Shown: positions 47,100 to 58,334 of the stretch, piece by piece
Numbering within the stretch: position 1 is the first letter of the stretch
Layout: each line of letters opens with the position of its first letter
DNA from: Polydactylus sextarius
Taxonomy: Eukaryota; Chordata; Actinopteri; Polynemidae
Direction of reading: 5' to 3'
Assembly: GCA_016801845.1 (NCBI GenBank)
Contig: CM028922.1
Location: 10,937,001 to 11,001,000, forward strand
Length of the DNA: 64,000 nt
Position numbers and translations under genes: made by a program
The notes under the pieces: generated by a model
Database searches by the model: none
The model's input: only the letters and a program-made list of their open reading frames with translations
What the model was told of the DNA's origin: nothing

Positions 47100-47690
47100 C
47101 AAACATGATATTGGTTTTACTACGGCTTGGGCATTTATGGCTGCCAAAGGAACTGGCACACCAGCAATTATTGATGAAAGGTGTACAGGGGCATGTGTAT
47201 GCTCGGATTCAGCACAAAGCATCAAAATTCTTTGGATGATATTTCATCTTCCAGTAGATTAACACTTCTTAACGTACATCCGTCAGCTTTAACCTTCAGA
47301 ATGACCGTAGCCTGAAGTATACAGCCAAGACAATGCAGAAGAAAACCCCTGTAGTGTCTCAGCCAAAGCCCAGATTTGAAAACCCCATAGAACATTTGTG
47401 GAGAAAACTGAAGACGGCAGTTTTCAGATGCCTCCCCATTGAATCTGATGGAGTTTAAGAGGATCTGCCAGGAAGAATGGGATAAACAGCCCAAATCCAG
47501 GTGTGCAAAGCTTGTAGAGACTTATCCAAGAAGACTCAAAGCTGAATTTGCTGCCAAATGAGCTTCGAAAATAGTCATAAACCAAGATCTTACTTTTGTA
47601 AACGTGAGATTTCATTTTTGTGTAATCTTTTTATGCCTTTTAATCAATTTTTTAAACATGTCTTGTCAGTCTAACAATGGATTACAGATT
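47100..47690 (+). mobile_element. Decayed Tc1-like transposon, + strand
   Basis: The C-terminal half of a Tc1 transposase and its 3' UTR remain. TATACAGCCAAGACAATGCA is the end of the DNDPKHTAK-like block. AAAGCCCAGATTTGAAAACC is SPDLNP damaged to SPDLKTP. The frame then reads LNLMEFKRICQEEWDKQPKS and a YPRRLKAEFAAK-like end. The block before it, GGCATTTATGGCTGCCAAAG, fits the FAA(S/A)GTG segment of the family. Stops and frameshifts are frequent (two stops right after SPDL). The 5' part of the element and its left inverted repeat are not recognisable. Confidence 0.82.
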
Positions 47691-48349
47691 GATGAGAAAC
47701 ATGGCGATTTCAATCAGTCTACATCACAACAACGTGAGGAGGTGTCAATATTTTCTAAAGCCACTTGAAGACAGAAAGCCAAAATTTAACAAAAACAGCT
47801 AAAAAAAGTGTTATTAGTGTTGCCTTCGCTATGTTGGTGGTCAGGGGGTCCGCAAATACTCCATCCTGCCTGTGTGGTGCACTGTGGTAAGAATGGAAGG
47901 AAGGAAGGAGGATGTATTATCCGTTCTAATGCAAACATTTAACAACACCGAGTCATTAAAGTCAGTTTCTTCACCTGCTCGTTTTACTTTACATTACAGT
48001 TTCTCAGTTAGGCTACTTAAAACCAATAAAACAAAACATCTCTATTCAATATCCTCAGTAAACTCATCCACTTGAAAATAACAAAATAAAACATAAAAGT
48101 GTGAAAGTGAGTGTAAACACATGACCTTATCACATAAAACTGTCACGAATATTCTCTGAATTACTGAATGCCTCAAACGCATCTTAAGGTATTGGCAATA
48201 ACCCATATTTATCTTTACTTACCATAAATAATACAAACAACCAGGAAATGCTTCATTCATGAAAAACTCATTTATAAGCTAAGTACATTATGGTTTAATT
48301 GCATTTTGTTGATTCACAAACAATTCTCTGTTGCTCCAGGTTAGCATTA
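47691..48349. other. AT-rich non-coding stretch
   Basis: No gene or repeat family recognised. Confidence 0.45.
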
Positions 48350-48880
48350 CTCACCCACAAACGCGCGCGCACACGCACACACACCCAATCTTCCACGCTA
48401 CACAATTCCGCCAGTATTAGCAACAATTAACTCTCGCTATGAATTTACACCAGAATCTGTAATAAAACGCTTCTCTGACCCATGTTTGCAAATCAGTCTG
48501 ACAGGTCACATGTTTAACTTCTAAAATCTTGCATGTATACCTGATTTAAAGCAGAATTTACTGACCTGAGGGCAGAATAGAAGAGAATCCTTATGCTGCT
48601 GATTAGCTACCTTTTCCAGGAAGGAGGGTTTGTGCGGCGTTCGCCATCACAGACTATGACGTCAACTCATCAACTTCCTCCAGAGTTTCCGAGCGAATTC
48701 TGACCCGACGTTGTGTTCAAGGTGTTTCCCCCCCGAGGTACAGGACGTAATTCCCGATTTTCCGACGTTCCTGAACACCACATAATTCTCTCTCTTTTGT
48801 GTGACGGGAACTATTTTCAACCGTCCAGGCGTTATGCGCCCTCAAGCGGCTTGAGTGTGAAACTGCAGTGTAGCGACCCA
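48350..48880. promoter_or_regulatory. CpG-rich promoter-like region with CRE
   Basis: From 48630 to 48880 about 19 CpGs occur by my count, far above the surrounding sequence. A perfect cAMP-response element TGACGTCA lies at 48657-48664, and further ACGT cores follow (CCGACGTTG, GGACGTAATT, CCGACGTTCC). GCGCCCTCAAGCGG (48836-48849) resembles the reverse of a CTCF site at 12 of 14 positions. A CG/CA-rich microsatellite sits at 48361-48388. Kept CpGs imply an unmethylated state in the germ line, typical of promoters. No coding exon follows on either side that I recognise, so a non-coding RNA promoter or an isolated regulatory island are both possible. Confidence 0.4.
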
Positions 48881-49808
48881 AAATATAATAAAATTACATA
48901 GCACTGAAGAGATGAATAATTGTTTTTTATTTGATTTAGTTTTTAAACCCTCTACATTAACTTAACTTAAAACTACAATGAGGGTAAATAAGTGTTATGA
49001 CATGTTGACTGAAGATAATTCACGCTGTTTATACATTTATCATACATCAAACTAATCAAAGACTATTTGATCATTCAATACCATAATGATATAATATATC
49101 CTTTAAACGCGTGGTGTTTTAGCTCATCAGATTAGACTAGTATGCAATATGATCTAATATGATATGATACGTGAGGCATCTGGAAGCAGTTGAATATTGA
49201 GCAGCATCACATCTTCCTTTCCAGTGGTTTTGGGTAAGATGAGACTCAGTCTTCATCCACTGCTCATCTTCACACTACAGTGTGAACATCTGCAGGGAGG
49301 CATTCTCTTCATTCTTCAAGCAACCGCTCCTGCCGCAATGTTGACTGGCTTCCGTTGCTTACTTAATGTTAAGTGGCTGCGAGGAGAAAAAAAAAAGATC
49401 TCTGCATGTGGGGCAATTTTAAATTCAAAATGAAATGAGTTGCATTTGACTGAACACCAGGAATGCATCTCTTTCATGAAAGTGCACAGAAAAGAGTCAT
49501 TCCCTTTCATTTTTGATCACAGATGCTCCAAATATAAGCTCAATAACTCATGCTTGACATTTTTTTTGCATCAGGCATTTCTGTGTGGCACAAGAGTGTT
49601 TGGAAAAAATCCCTGGATCACCAAGGTCATGTCACATACGCACACCATTAAGGTTTATATTTTTTGCTGAGTATTTTTTTGTATTGTGATATAAAATGAG
49701 TATTGTTTTTGCTGTGCTTTTAGGTGTAATTATACACTAACTGTGACATTATTATCTGAAAGACATTAAAAGCCTCCCTTTGTTTTTGTTTATTACAGTG
49801 ATTTTTGT

Positions 49809-49841
<33 letters not shown>

Positions 49842-50229
49842 GTGTTTCCTGGCTTGTGAAAATCACGTTCGGCTATGTTAACACGTTAGCTGTGTACGAC
49901 AAGTGATGCATTTTAGGCAGCTGATGTCTGAAGAAAATCACTGTGTGTCATACGCAACAACAAAAGAAAAAAAAAAAACAACACATAGAAGTGTTTTTCT
50001 GTCACTATATCTGCAGTTCAGGCAGCAATCATCTTAACAGTCTTACCTAAGGGATATATGACAGTTTTCTCTTTTTGTAGATATTTCAACAAGGATCAAA
50101 CATCTCCCCTGGGTTGCCATGCTCAAGTCTTCCTATTTGTTTTTCCACATACACACTTTAGTTCCTTAAAACTTCAAGAATAAAAGCAATTGTTTGTGTT
50201 TATTTTAAAAGAGGCAGTTTATTAATTGA
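48881..50229. other. AT-rich non-coding stretch
   Basis: Contains (AAT)n at 49811-49841 and a short inverted repeat TTCACACT/AGTGTGAA at 49269-49286. 49200-49400 is less AT-rich. No gene recognised. Confidence 0.45.
49811..49841. repeat. (AAT)n microsatellite
   Basis: About ten uninterrupted AAT units. Confidence 0.95.
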
Positions 50230-50480
50230 AATAGCTGCAGCTTTAGTGAAAAGCCCCTCAGGTGTCATGTGCTTGTGTAGATTACATCACAGTCCAATAT
50301 GTGTTTGTTTTAAGTACGTTTTCTCCTCTGCTTTCTGCATTGCTCCAGATTATGAGTCAATATGCACAAATGTGTTCATTTGCCTGATTTCCAAAGCCTA
50401 ACTCTTTCCAGTTAATCAAGTGCAGCGCGTTGATTAACTGTAATTATAGTAGATGTGTTTGAAAAATATGGTATTTACAA
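50230..50480. promoter_or_regulatory. Candidate enhancer with HNF1-like dyad
   Basis: Mixed-composition block with GATTACATCACAG, a TATGCACAAATG segment and, at 50409-50440, perfect 11-bp arms CAGTTAATCAA/TTGATTAACTG spaced by GTGCAGCGCG. GTTAAT half-sites are the core of HNF1-type homeodomain sites, though the natural spacing is 1 bp, not 10. A TAATTATAG follows directly. No coding frame. Confidence 0.33.
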
Positions 50481-50589
50481 TTGTTGAGTGTGTGTTTTAT
50501 TCATTTGATTAACTAAATAAGCACTTGTGAGAAACTGCAGCTTTTATCCACATCTACGCAGGTCAGGCAGCGCAAATTTCATTTCACCC

Positions 50590-50830
50590 TTCATGTCACA
50601 ACCTGACCCGTCTCTCTCTGGCTTTTCTGCCTTTGCCTTCCTGCCATGACTCTCTTCAACCTCTGGGTCAGAGAGGCTAAAGTTGAACTGAGGCTCTTAC
50701 CGTCTCTCTCTTCTCTCACCGTGTAATCCAAAACCGTCTGTGGCACTATTCCCCCATGAGCGGCAGATGTGAAGCTCGTTTCAAACAGTCTTGACACGCT
50801 CTCTGACTCCATCTGTCTCCAAACATGTCT
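50590..50830 (-). other. Doubtful single exon, - strand
   Basis: On the reverse strand an ATG at 50812 opens a frame beginning MESESVSRLFETSF that continues AAHGGIVPQTVLDYTVREERD and then meets a good donor (GGTAAGAG at about 50695-50702). The amino-acid composition is more protein-like than most frames here. I do not recognise the protein, the start context is weak (C at -3) and no partner exon is visible, so it may be a chance frame or an alternative first exon of a distant gene. The frame stays open beyond the donor to 50591. Confidence 0.2.
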
Positions 50831-52183
50831 GCACTCTGAGCTGCTGTATCACTGTAATGCTATAGAGGGAGAGAGGGTGAGAGAGGGAGCGGTGGTTTTA
50901 GTGATCTTGAGCCAACTACAGGATAAAAGAAATAGCATCATCACCTTTATGGTGGGGGAGTCTCCTGCTGTGGAAACTAAAGTGATCAGTTTTGTAAGAG
51001 CTGAAATGTGCTGTTTTAGAACATTGGTAAAAAAAAAAAAGGTGCTTTAGGTGAAAATAAATCAGGAGAAGATGTTGATGCTCTACACTTAGAAAGATGT
51101 ATTACGCGTTGACAAAGGCCTGAATACTATTAAGGTCATAGTAGTGTAAAAACTTTTTGTTACAAAGCATAACTTACCATCCATGTAACTGTGAAGTTGT
51201 ATTTGTAAAATATATTTACTGTATACCATCAAATAATGAACAATGGCCAATCATGAGAGAGAATCAGGGCAGAGGTGAAATGAGTGAAAATGAAGCATCT
51301 GGTACATTTGTGAGGGTAGTCTCACACTTGCAACTGACATATACTACATTTACATATTTGTGTGTGTGTGTGTGTTTGCACATGTAAGCACATGAAAAGA
51401 AAAGAAAAATCAAAAGAAAACAGTCTCTGTGGAAACACAAGATGAACAACAGCAGTGTAATATGAATAAATCAATAATTAACTGTCAGACACCTGCTGAA
51501 ACAACTCAAATACAGAGCAAATTATACTTAAATATCATATAAAGTAGAAGCGCTAGCTCTTTTAGGCAGAACTGTCTCTTTCAGAACATTATAGTATGTA
51601 ATGTTATGATAATATTGCATAATATAACAATATTATATGACAAGAAATAAATGTTATTGGTTTATCATTGTCATCACACTAGATTTGAAAACTTTCTCTC
51701 AACAGCCACATGGCAATCTCTTCTTTGTATTTTTTTTCTCTATGATTCTGTCACTGACTCTGTCCATCTCTCTCTTTCTCTCTGTGAATCATTATCTCTC
51801 TCTCTCTTTCTTTCCCTCTCAGTCCAGCTCATGCTGGGCAGTATTATAAGACTACAGTGCCCTTTCAGAGAGGATAACCAAATCCCCACTGGAGATGCCT
51901 GAGTAAATGACCGTGGGAAATGGGTGTACTTTAGAACACAATGATACTTGGTCCACATGGAGGGGGAAGCCTTTTTTCTGGCTAAATCCTCCAGTCACCC
52001 GCCTGGTGTTTACCCCTGGTAACATATCGCTCCAAATCTGAAATCCTGACTATCCTCAAAACCCCATTACAGACACTAATCCCCAGCAGTGCACACTCCA
52101 CGCTCCACGCTCTGGGAGGCATTGTGGTTAAACTGAGTAATTTTGTTTCTACTGCAAATATTCAGCATATCAAATATTTCAGA

Positions 52184-52184
<1 letters not shown>
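50831..52184. other. Non-coding stretch with simple repeats
   Basis: GA-rich segment near 50865-50895, (TG)n at 51358-51376, and CT-rich sequence at 51745-51825 that creates several false frames. No gene recognised. Confidence 0.45.

Positions 52185-52255
<71 letters not shown>
52185..52255. repeat. (TA)n microsatellite
   Basis: About 35 uninterrupted TA units, the longest pure dinucleotide tract in the window. Confidence 0.98.
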
Positions 52256-52258
<3 letters not shown>

Positions 52259-52839
52259 TCCTCACGTTTTTATCCCTGACCTTGATCTTTCATGTTGCTA
52301 TTTTTTTCTTCTGGATTTTATTGAACAGCAGGATGTTAACTGTGGCGCCATATGCTATTAGCAAGTGTGATGGCGGTTGCATCAAATTACTGTGAGAACA
52401 AGATATTAAACATGTGCTGAATGTTATCTGATTTCTAAAAAAAAAAAATATAAAAAAGAATAAATGATGGTGGAAGTACCTTAAGAGCTAAATTTTCTTC
52501 CACTTATAACTAAAGTGGATTTTTGAGTTTTGGAAATAAGAAATACAAGCATGACCAAAAAAAAAAGTCCATAAAACAGAGAAATGTGGGTTTGGTGAGG
52601 CTGAAAACAATTCTGCAGATGAAAGAATGGATGTAGTGTTTTCCCAAAATGCTAAGTTGTCATCAAAGCTGGAACACTAGTGGTGATTGCTGACAAAATT
52701 GCTCTCGGTTTTGGGCTGTGCACTCTTCTTCTAGCCGTAACGGGGGCAATGATTTGGATTTAATAAAGCAAAATTGAAATAATAAAAGTGAACAAGAAAC
52801 AGGAAAGAAAAGCCGGGGAAAAAAAAGGGTTTCATCACT
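52256..52839. other. AT-rich non-coding stretch
   Basis: Poly-A near 52437-52449. No gene recognised. Confidence 0.45.
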
Positions 52840-53066
52840 TTCAAAAACAGCCTTAAGAAAAAGAGTGGGAGATGAGTTCGGGCAGAAAGTCAGAAATAAT
52901 TTCTACAATTAGGATATGTTCTATACTGTGTTCAGTGTTCATCAGACGTGAGCGGAAATCAAGATAAGTGGCCTACAAAGAAATTATCCATAAGGGGAAA
53001 CCGCTGTTAGATGCCATGTGGTCACGGAGGCTCAAGATATAATATGTGTATGCGGAAGAATAAAAA
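52840..53066. repeat. Tandem duplicate, copy 1 (CpG-retaining)
   Basis: About 225 bp from TTCAAAAACAGCCTTAAGAA to the GCGGAAGAATAAAA segment, recurring 391 bp downstream with roughly 85-90% identity by eye. This copy keeps CpGs that the partner has as TG or CA, for example GAGTTCGGGCAG versus GAGCTCAGGCAG, ACGTGAGCGGAAATC versus ATATGAGTGGAAATC, and AAACCGCTG versus AAACTGCTG. It resembles no mobile element I know. Confidence 0.85.
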
Positions 53067-53230
53067 AAGATACCTTCAGCACTCTGACTAAGAGTTGAAT
53101 TTAAGCCTTTCTGTGTGTAGTTGACCTCAGGGCGTCATAATGTGCATGACCATAAAAGTAAAGTAGAAGCCCTAACTTTGCAAAAAATTCCACTTTGCTT
53201 TTAACACACGAATGTTGTAGTATTACTGTA
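53067..53230. other. Spacer between tandem duplicates
   Basis: 164 bp without visible counterpart in the other unit. Contains no gene. Confidence 0.5.
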
Positions 53231-53454
53231 TTCAAAAACAGCTATAAGAAATACAAGTGAGAGATGAGCTCAGGCAGAAAGTCAGAAATAATTTCTACGA
53301 TTAGGATATGTTCTATACTGCATTCAGTATTCATCAGATATGAGTGGAAATCAAGAGAAGTGGTCTGTAAAGAAATTATCCATAAGGAGAAACTGCTGTT
53401 AGATGCCATGTGGTCACGTAGGCTCATATGAATATGTATGTAGAAGAATGAAAA
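53231..53454. repeat. Tandem duplicate, copy 2 (CpG-decayed)
   Basis: Partner of 52840-53066, starting TTCAAAAACAGCTATAAGAA. Most differences at CpG positions are C-to-T or G-to-A transitions in this copy, as expected if it has been methylated. An antisense open frame of 80 codons spans it and is absent in copy 1, so it is not a gene. Confidence 0.85.
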
Positions 53455-53552
53455 CTCTGAGACTTCATTTTTACTGCTCCTCACAACTTCAAGAGACTTT
53501 TTTGATGGACCTCATGAATTAGTAGCTATCTCCATCAACAAATCAAAACATT

Positions 53553-53745
53553 GGGGTGACTAGATAGCTGAATGGTTATGGTGCACTGCAATAGCATATG
53601 CCATGCAGCTGCTTGCCGGTTCGAATCCTGACCGAGTTGAGTTTTCCTGCATGTCCTTCTCTGATTCTCCTTACTGTTTCCTGTCTCTCTACACTCTCTC
53701 TATCATTAATGGCAAAATGCCCCAAACATAATATAAAAAAAAAAA
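53553..53745 (+). repeat. tRNA-headed SINE copy 3
   Basis: Head GGGGTGACTAGATAGCTGAA with A box, perfect B box GGTTCGAATCC at 53618-53628, body TTTTCCTGCATGTCCTTC and TTTCCTGTCTCTCTACAC, 3' motif GGCAAAATGCCCC and an A-rich tail (53736-53745). It is the most complete of the three copies in the window and the only one with an unaltered tail. Confidence 0.85.
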
Positions 53746-55329
53746 TCAAAATGTCTTGGTAGGCTTTGAATTTTCCATTTGTTTATACATAGGGTTGGTG
53801 AGCTCAATGCATGTCGCCATGTTGCGCCACCATCTTGGGACTATAGGCACCTGACATGGGACAACACTACTTAAATACAACTCAGCCTTTTGTGTTTTAA
53901 TGTTCAGTGGCAGCACGACGGACTCCCAGAGGGAGATACCCACCAGAGATAGCCTACCAGAGGAAAAAACACACACATTTGAGGAGGTGTTACCCTCGCC
54001 AAGGAAACGAAAGCAAAACAAAGGGAACAAAACCAGCAACACTCCAAAACAAATATCAGAGTTGCTTTTCCCAGATGGAAGGATGACATCTTGTTGATAT
54101 TTCTAGGCTACCGTAGAAGGGGTAGGACTAAAGAATACTATTCAGTTGGTTGAAATATACAACCTCACTACAAGATGGGAGAATATCTTACACAGTATCT
54201 CTTTAAGGTTAGCAAGAGGATTAACACCACCACACATAGCTCACGTTCAGCTGCGGTTGCATAACTGTCACTGGGTGTTCAGACAGAACAAGTGGCATGT
54301 GACTTTTACACAAGACAGTGGAACAATGCGATTACACACAAATTTCACTGGAATAGAGTGAGTTGAGTATGTTCAAAAGATTTGCATGTGTCCTGGGACT
54401 TTATGAATCCGCTACACGACAAAAAGAGAGGAGTGGGAGATGGAGAGAACCAGAGTTTCTGGTAAATTTTGAGTTCAGTCAGAGGCTGAGATGAACGCAC
54501 ACACAGGCACACTCCTACAGATGTAGTTAGTGAGTCCGTTGCCAGGGTAGTGTACAACTAAAGTCTGTGAGTTTGGTGCATTTGTTTCTCAAGGTCAATA
54601 AACACAAATGGTCCAAGACTCAAGTTTTCATGAGAAACACAAGGTGAAGGTTTTTTTTTTTTTTTTTTCTGCATGAATACACACTTTAAAGTAAGCTTTC
54701 AAAGCTTTTTTTTCAGATTTTTGTTTGACTGAAGCGGAGGGAAAAACACACACAGTAAAGCTATGGGTTGGAAAACCAAACAAATGAGTCAGAATACCCC
54801 AAAATGCTGATAAGAGGTAAGGGGAAACTGCAGAGCTGGGTGATAATTATCTAAATATAACTATCAGAACAGCCCATTTCATATAACAGTCATGAATGTT
54901 TGATAATAGCCATTTTAACTATTCAACATTGGTAGTCCAGTGTGGGGATTCTAGCCATAAAACTAAAGATTCCGACTCAGGTCACATTCTGCAATGTAGC
55001 TCTTGTCTGAGCAATGCAAAGTTTCCCATTTTCCTGTGGGAGCTTGCACTCATATAGGATCAACAGTTCCACACAGGCGAGGAAACAAGATCCACCTGTA
55101 ATCTAAAGCTAGATGGAAATCTCTGAAAGGATTTTTTAATCTCCTACAACATTCTATTTCTTTGCATCCTTTCTATTCAGGTACTATAACCAGTGAAAGA
55201 ATGTAGTGTGGTTGTTTCGAGAGAAATGTTTGGAGATGTAGAAATGTTTGTATATGTGCCATATGACCTTAAGATGTTTACAAATCTGTGGGCAAACAGG
55301 TCATGGTCATAAACCAAATGAGAGATTCT
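53746..55329. other. Non-coding stretch
   Basis: Poly-T near 54651-54669. The open frames at 53746-54361 have no recognisable domain. No gene or repeat family recognised. Confidence 0.45.
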
Positions 55330-55570
55330 GTTGCCATATTAAGAATCAGTAGCAGATGCATTGATGCCTGCTGGCACGTTGCCCATATCGGATCCTCTTG
55401 GACTCTCTCTAAAGCCTCCTCGGGGGCCTTTAATGGAACAACAGCTGTGCCGACGCTATTTCTCATTTGCCTCACTTAGAGGCTGCCTTCTTATCAAAGG
55501 CTTAGAACAAAAAATACCAGGTCGCCCTTCCAGAGCTTCCCTTTTCCTCTACAGCTCCCCGAAGTGATTG
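55330..55570. promoter_or_regulatory. Candidate conserved non-coding block
   Basis: GCATTGATGCCTGCTGGCAC, then CCTTTAATGGAACAACAGCT, TCTCATTTGCCTCACTTAGA and GCTTCCCTTTTCCTCTACAG. The composition is balanced, CpGs are kept and no repeat is recognised. Three short overlapping frames exist on both strands, which is what constrained non-coding sequence often shows. The polypyrimidine-CAG at the end (near 55555) resembles a splice acceptor, so an exon boundary is an alternative. Confidence 0.28.
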
Positions 55571-55985
55571 TAAACTTTTAAAATTTAATTGTGGTTGCAG
55601 AATTGGTTTGTGAATTTGAACAAAACCCCCGCTAGAAAGCAAATCCTCCAGGTTTCTCGCAGCAAAGCTACCTCACCTCTCCCCCAAGCCGACCCCTGTT
55701 CCAGATCACAGGCAGCATTAGAACAGAGAAAGCTCAACACACATAATCATACACACACCCAAGAGGGCACTCTAATATAATTAGGTACAAACCAATTATT
55801 CAAGCAATCAGTCTCAGTTTGATGATGTGTCAACACTCCTTGTCAGTCCTATTTCCCAAACTGTTGAGCTGCATCACTAATTTTGTATTCATACTCAGCA
55901 TCCATAAAAGCTTGCACCCTCTCACCAATTTTAATCATTGTGGTCTTTGCAATCAAGAGTGAGGCAACTGTTGACAAGAGGTCAG
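55571..55985. other. Non-coding spacer
   Basis: No gene or repeat recognised. Confidence 0.45.
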
Positions 55986-56175
55986 AAGTCGAGTTATGAA
56001 ATATTACAAAAGTGTGAATTTAAATGAGCCACTCAGCTAGTTATCCTCCCACAGTAAATGCCAAAAATGGACTACTTAAATGCATATTGCTGCCTTATCG
56101 TGACGGGTGTCGAGGCAGAGCAATTTAAACGCAGAGTAGAAATTTTGGTGACAGAAATAGACGTGGATAAAACCA
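55986..56175. promoter_or_regulatory. Candidate conserved non-coding block
   Basis: ACTTAAATGCATATTGCTGC contains ATGCATAT, close to a POU octamer. TTATCGTGACGGGTGTCGAG and GCAATTTAAACGCAGAG retain CpGs. No coding frame. Motif-based inference only. Confidence 0.25.
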
Positions 56176-56774
56176 GGTAAGAAGGAAATAAACTACAGGT
56201 CATATACAGTAATGTACCTGTCAAACAGAAAAATATTTTTTAAAATAGGATGTGGAAAGTGAGAAGAAAAAGTGAAATAGGAGAGAAACTGCATATTGAG
56301 CACAGATAGTATGCCAACCAATTGTTAAGTTTAGGTTCATACTGTATTTTTTCTCTCTTAAAATGTTGATGAACTCTTTAGACAAATTAGTGTGACCTAG
56401 ATCCTTAAAGAGTTGTAGGAGGTTGGTATCACATTATTTTAACTATCTATAGTTTAATACCTAATTGTTAAAGATATTGTCTTGGTCTTGAGATCTGCTG
56501 AGTAAAATCACATTTTGGTCACAGTGAACATATACTCTAAAAACCATGATGGGCAAGTTGAGATTTTGAGACACGATGTGTGTCCTTTAAAATCATTTAG
56601 AAAGGTGTATGCCTTTACAATGTAAGCATCGGAGAAAAGAAATATGTGAGTTAATACGAGGATGATATGCTTTTTGTGAAATCAGTGTTTTCTTTCTTTT
56701 CTTTTTCAATTTGTGGAGGTCAGTCTTTATTTCTCGCTCAATGACATCAGAAGGGGATTGAGCAACACTGGATG
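56176..56774. other. AT-rich non-coding stretch
   Basis: No gene recognised. Confidence 0.45.
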
Positions 56775-56905
56775 GTTGAAAGTGATTACTATTACACACA
56801 CACAGCACATCATGCACACAATGAAATTAACCTCTGCATTTAACCCCTCACCTAAGTGAGCAGGGGGCAGCCTGGATGGCGCCCAGGCCACCGCACCCTG
56901 GTTTG
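56775..56905. repeat. Fragment of a common fish dispersed repeat
   Basis: CACAATGAAATTAACCTCTG, then GCATTTAACCCCTCACCTAA, GTGAGCAGGGGGCAGCCTGG and GGCGCCCAGGCC follow a phrase order I know from very abundant teleost repeats (ACAATGAAATTxxTCCTCTGCATTTAACC...GTGAGCAG...GGCGCCCGGGGAGCAGT). The rest of the element is missing. Class unknown to me. Confidence 0.6.
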
Positions 56906-57499
56906 TCCAAATATTCATTGTTCCTAATAGGTGAATCTAGATAATTTTGGTTGTTCTCTGACTTTGCCTCTCCTCTCTTGGTTTTATATGTAGAAACTAT
57001 TGTCAAGACTGGTATTCACTGTGCCTTAGTGACACTATGTTATTCCCTTGACTTTTCCCTAAGTGCCAGTTGGTCAAAGTATTCACTTGTCCATGGAAAA
57101 GTCTTAATATCTTCTGGATCAGCAAAGAATTTGATGAAGATATTCATGGATCCCAGTTAGTGAGTGCTCTAATTATCCCTGAGATTTCCATTAATGCTGC
57201 TAACAGGTTAACTGGGGTTTGCTATATTCTATGTTCTGTGTTCAAAGGGTCCTATGAGCTCAGTCATAGGTATAACATGTAATGGGAACCTGAAGATGAG
57301 ATGATTATCAAAACAGTCAATGCAAAAATGCAAATAGTTTTGAAGTTGCATTCATGAGTGAATAATAAATTTGATGCTGTGTGATGTCAGAGTTAGGCCT
57401 CTGCTGACATCGCCACAACATGAAATGAGGGACAAACTTAACACCTCTGAACTTTTATAGAATGCATGGAAATATTTCTCTGATTTCTCTATTTCTCTG
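56906..57499. other. AT-rich non-coding stretch
   Basis: No gene recognised. Open frames 56951-57160 and 57070-57282 have no domain. Confidence 0.45.
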
Positions 57500-57670
57500 G
57501 TTCTCAGTCATTCGGGTAATGGTAATCAATAAGTGCAAAAGAAGGCAGCTGGACTTGCTGGAAATCCTTGAAGATATAATCCTTTCACCTCTCATCTGAA
57601 AGGCTTCTTCAGTTCTGTCTGACTAGTATGGAGTCCCACTAGAGCTCCTGGAATACCTGGAACTACAAAC
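57500..57670 (+). mobile_element. Penelope-like 3' fragment (tentative)
   Basis: AAGAAGGCAGCTGGACTTGC, CTTTCACCTCTCATCTGAAA, GGCTTCTTCAGTTCTGTCTG and a TATGGAGTCCCACTAG segment match a phrase common in fish genomes that I associate with the 3' region of Penelope-like retroelements. The coding part is absent. Family assignment is tentative. Confidence 0.5.
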
Positions 57671-58334
57671 TTTCTTTTACAGAGACTTTTACAGAAGCAA
57701 AAAAGGAGAGGACTTAGAAAAAGAGTCAAAGAAGCAGTAGGGGTAGAAGAACCCCTTTGAAAATATGGATCTATTACTTGATTTCAGCTATCAGTTATGG
57801 TTATGGCTGCAAAACCAGCTTTCTGGAAGGAGTACTTCTATTGGCTGTTAAAGGTGAATATTTATAGTCCAGCCATTGTGCTCACATGAATAACAACAAC
57901 AAACAAAAAAGAACAGAACACTTCCAAAAGATTAGGGTTAGGGTTATTCTGATAGGGATTTTCTAAACATTTGTTAAATACTTTTGCCTGAATTGGGTCA
58001 CATTAAACCCAAGACATCACATACATGATTACATGATTACATTACATGATTATTTGTTAAGGTAATGGTGAAATGGAAGCATGGTTAATATACCTGATGA
58101 ACATTAACATGTTGACGTTAACATTCTTATAGCCTCAGAGAGCCAATCATGGGTACCTCAGGCTTGTTTCCCTGGACTGTAAATCTGCTTACATGTGCCT
58201 GTGGTCTGTTTTTTTTTTTTTTACAGTGATGATAAAATAGTTATGTAAATGCATCATTGAGACCTTGTTGCCCTTTCTACCCTGCCTTCCTTTATACTTC
58301 CTATGGCCCTCTTAACCACAAAGTAAAATATGTA
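57671..58334. other. AT-rich non-coding stretch
   Basis: Contains TTAGGG twice (57943-57954), too short to be telomeric, and poly-T near 58210-58223. No gene recognised. Confidence 0.45.

Noticed and set aside
57943..57954. TTAGGG repeats
   Set aside because: Only two units; too short for an interstitial telomere.
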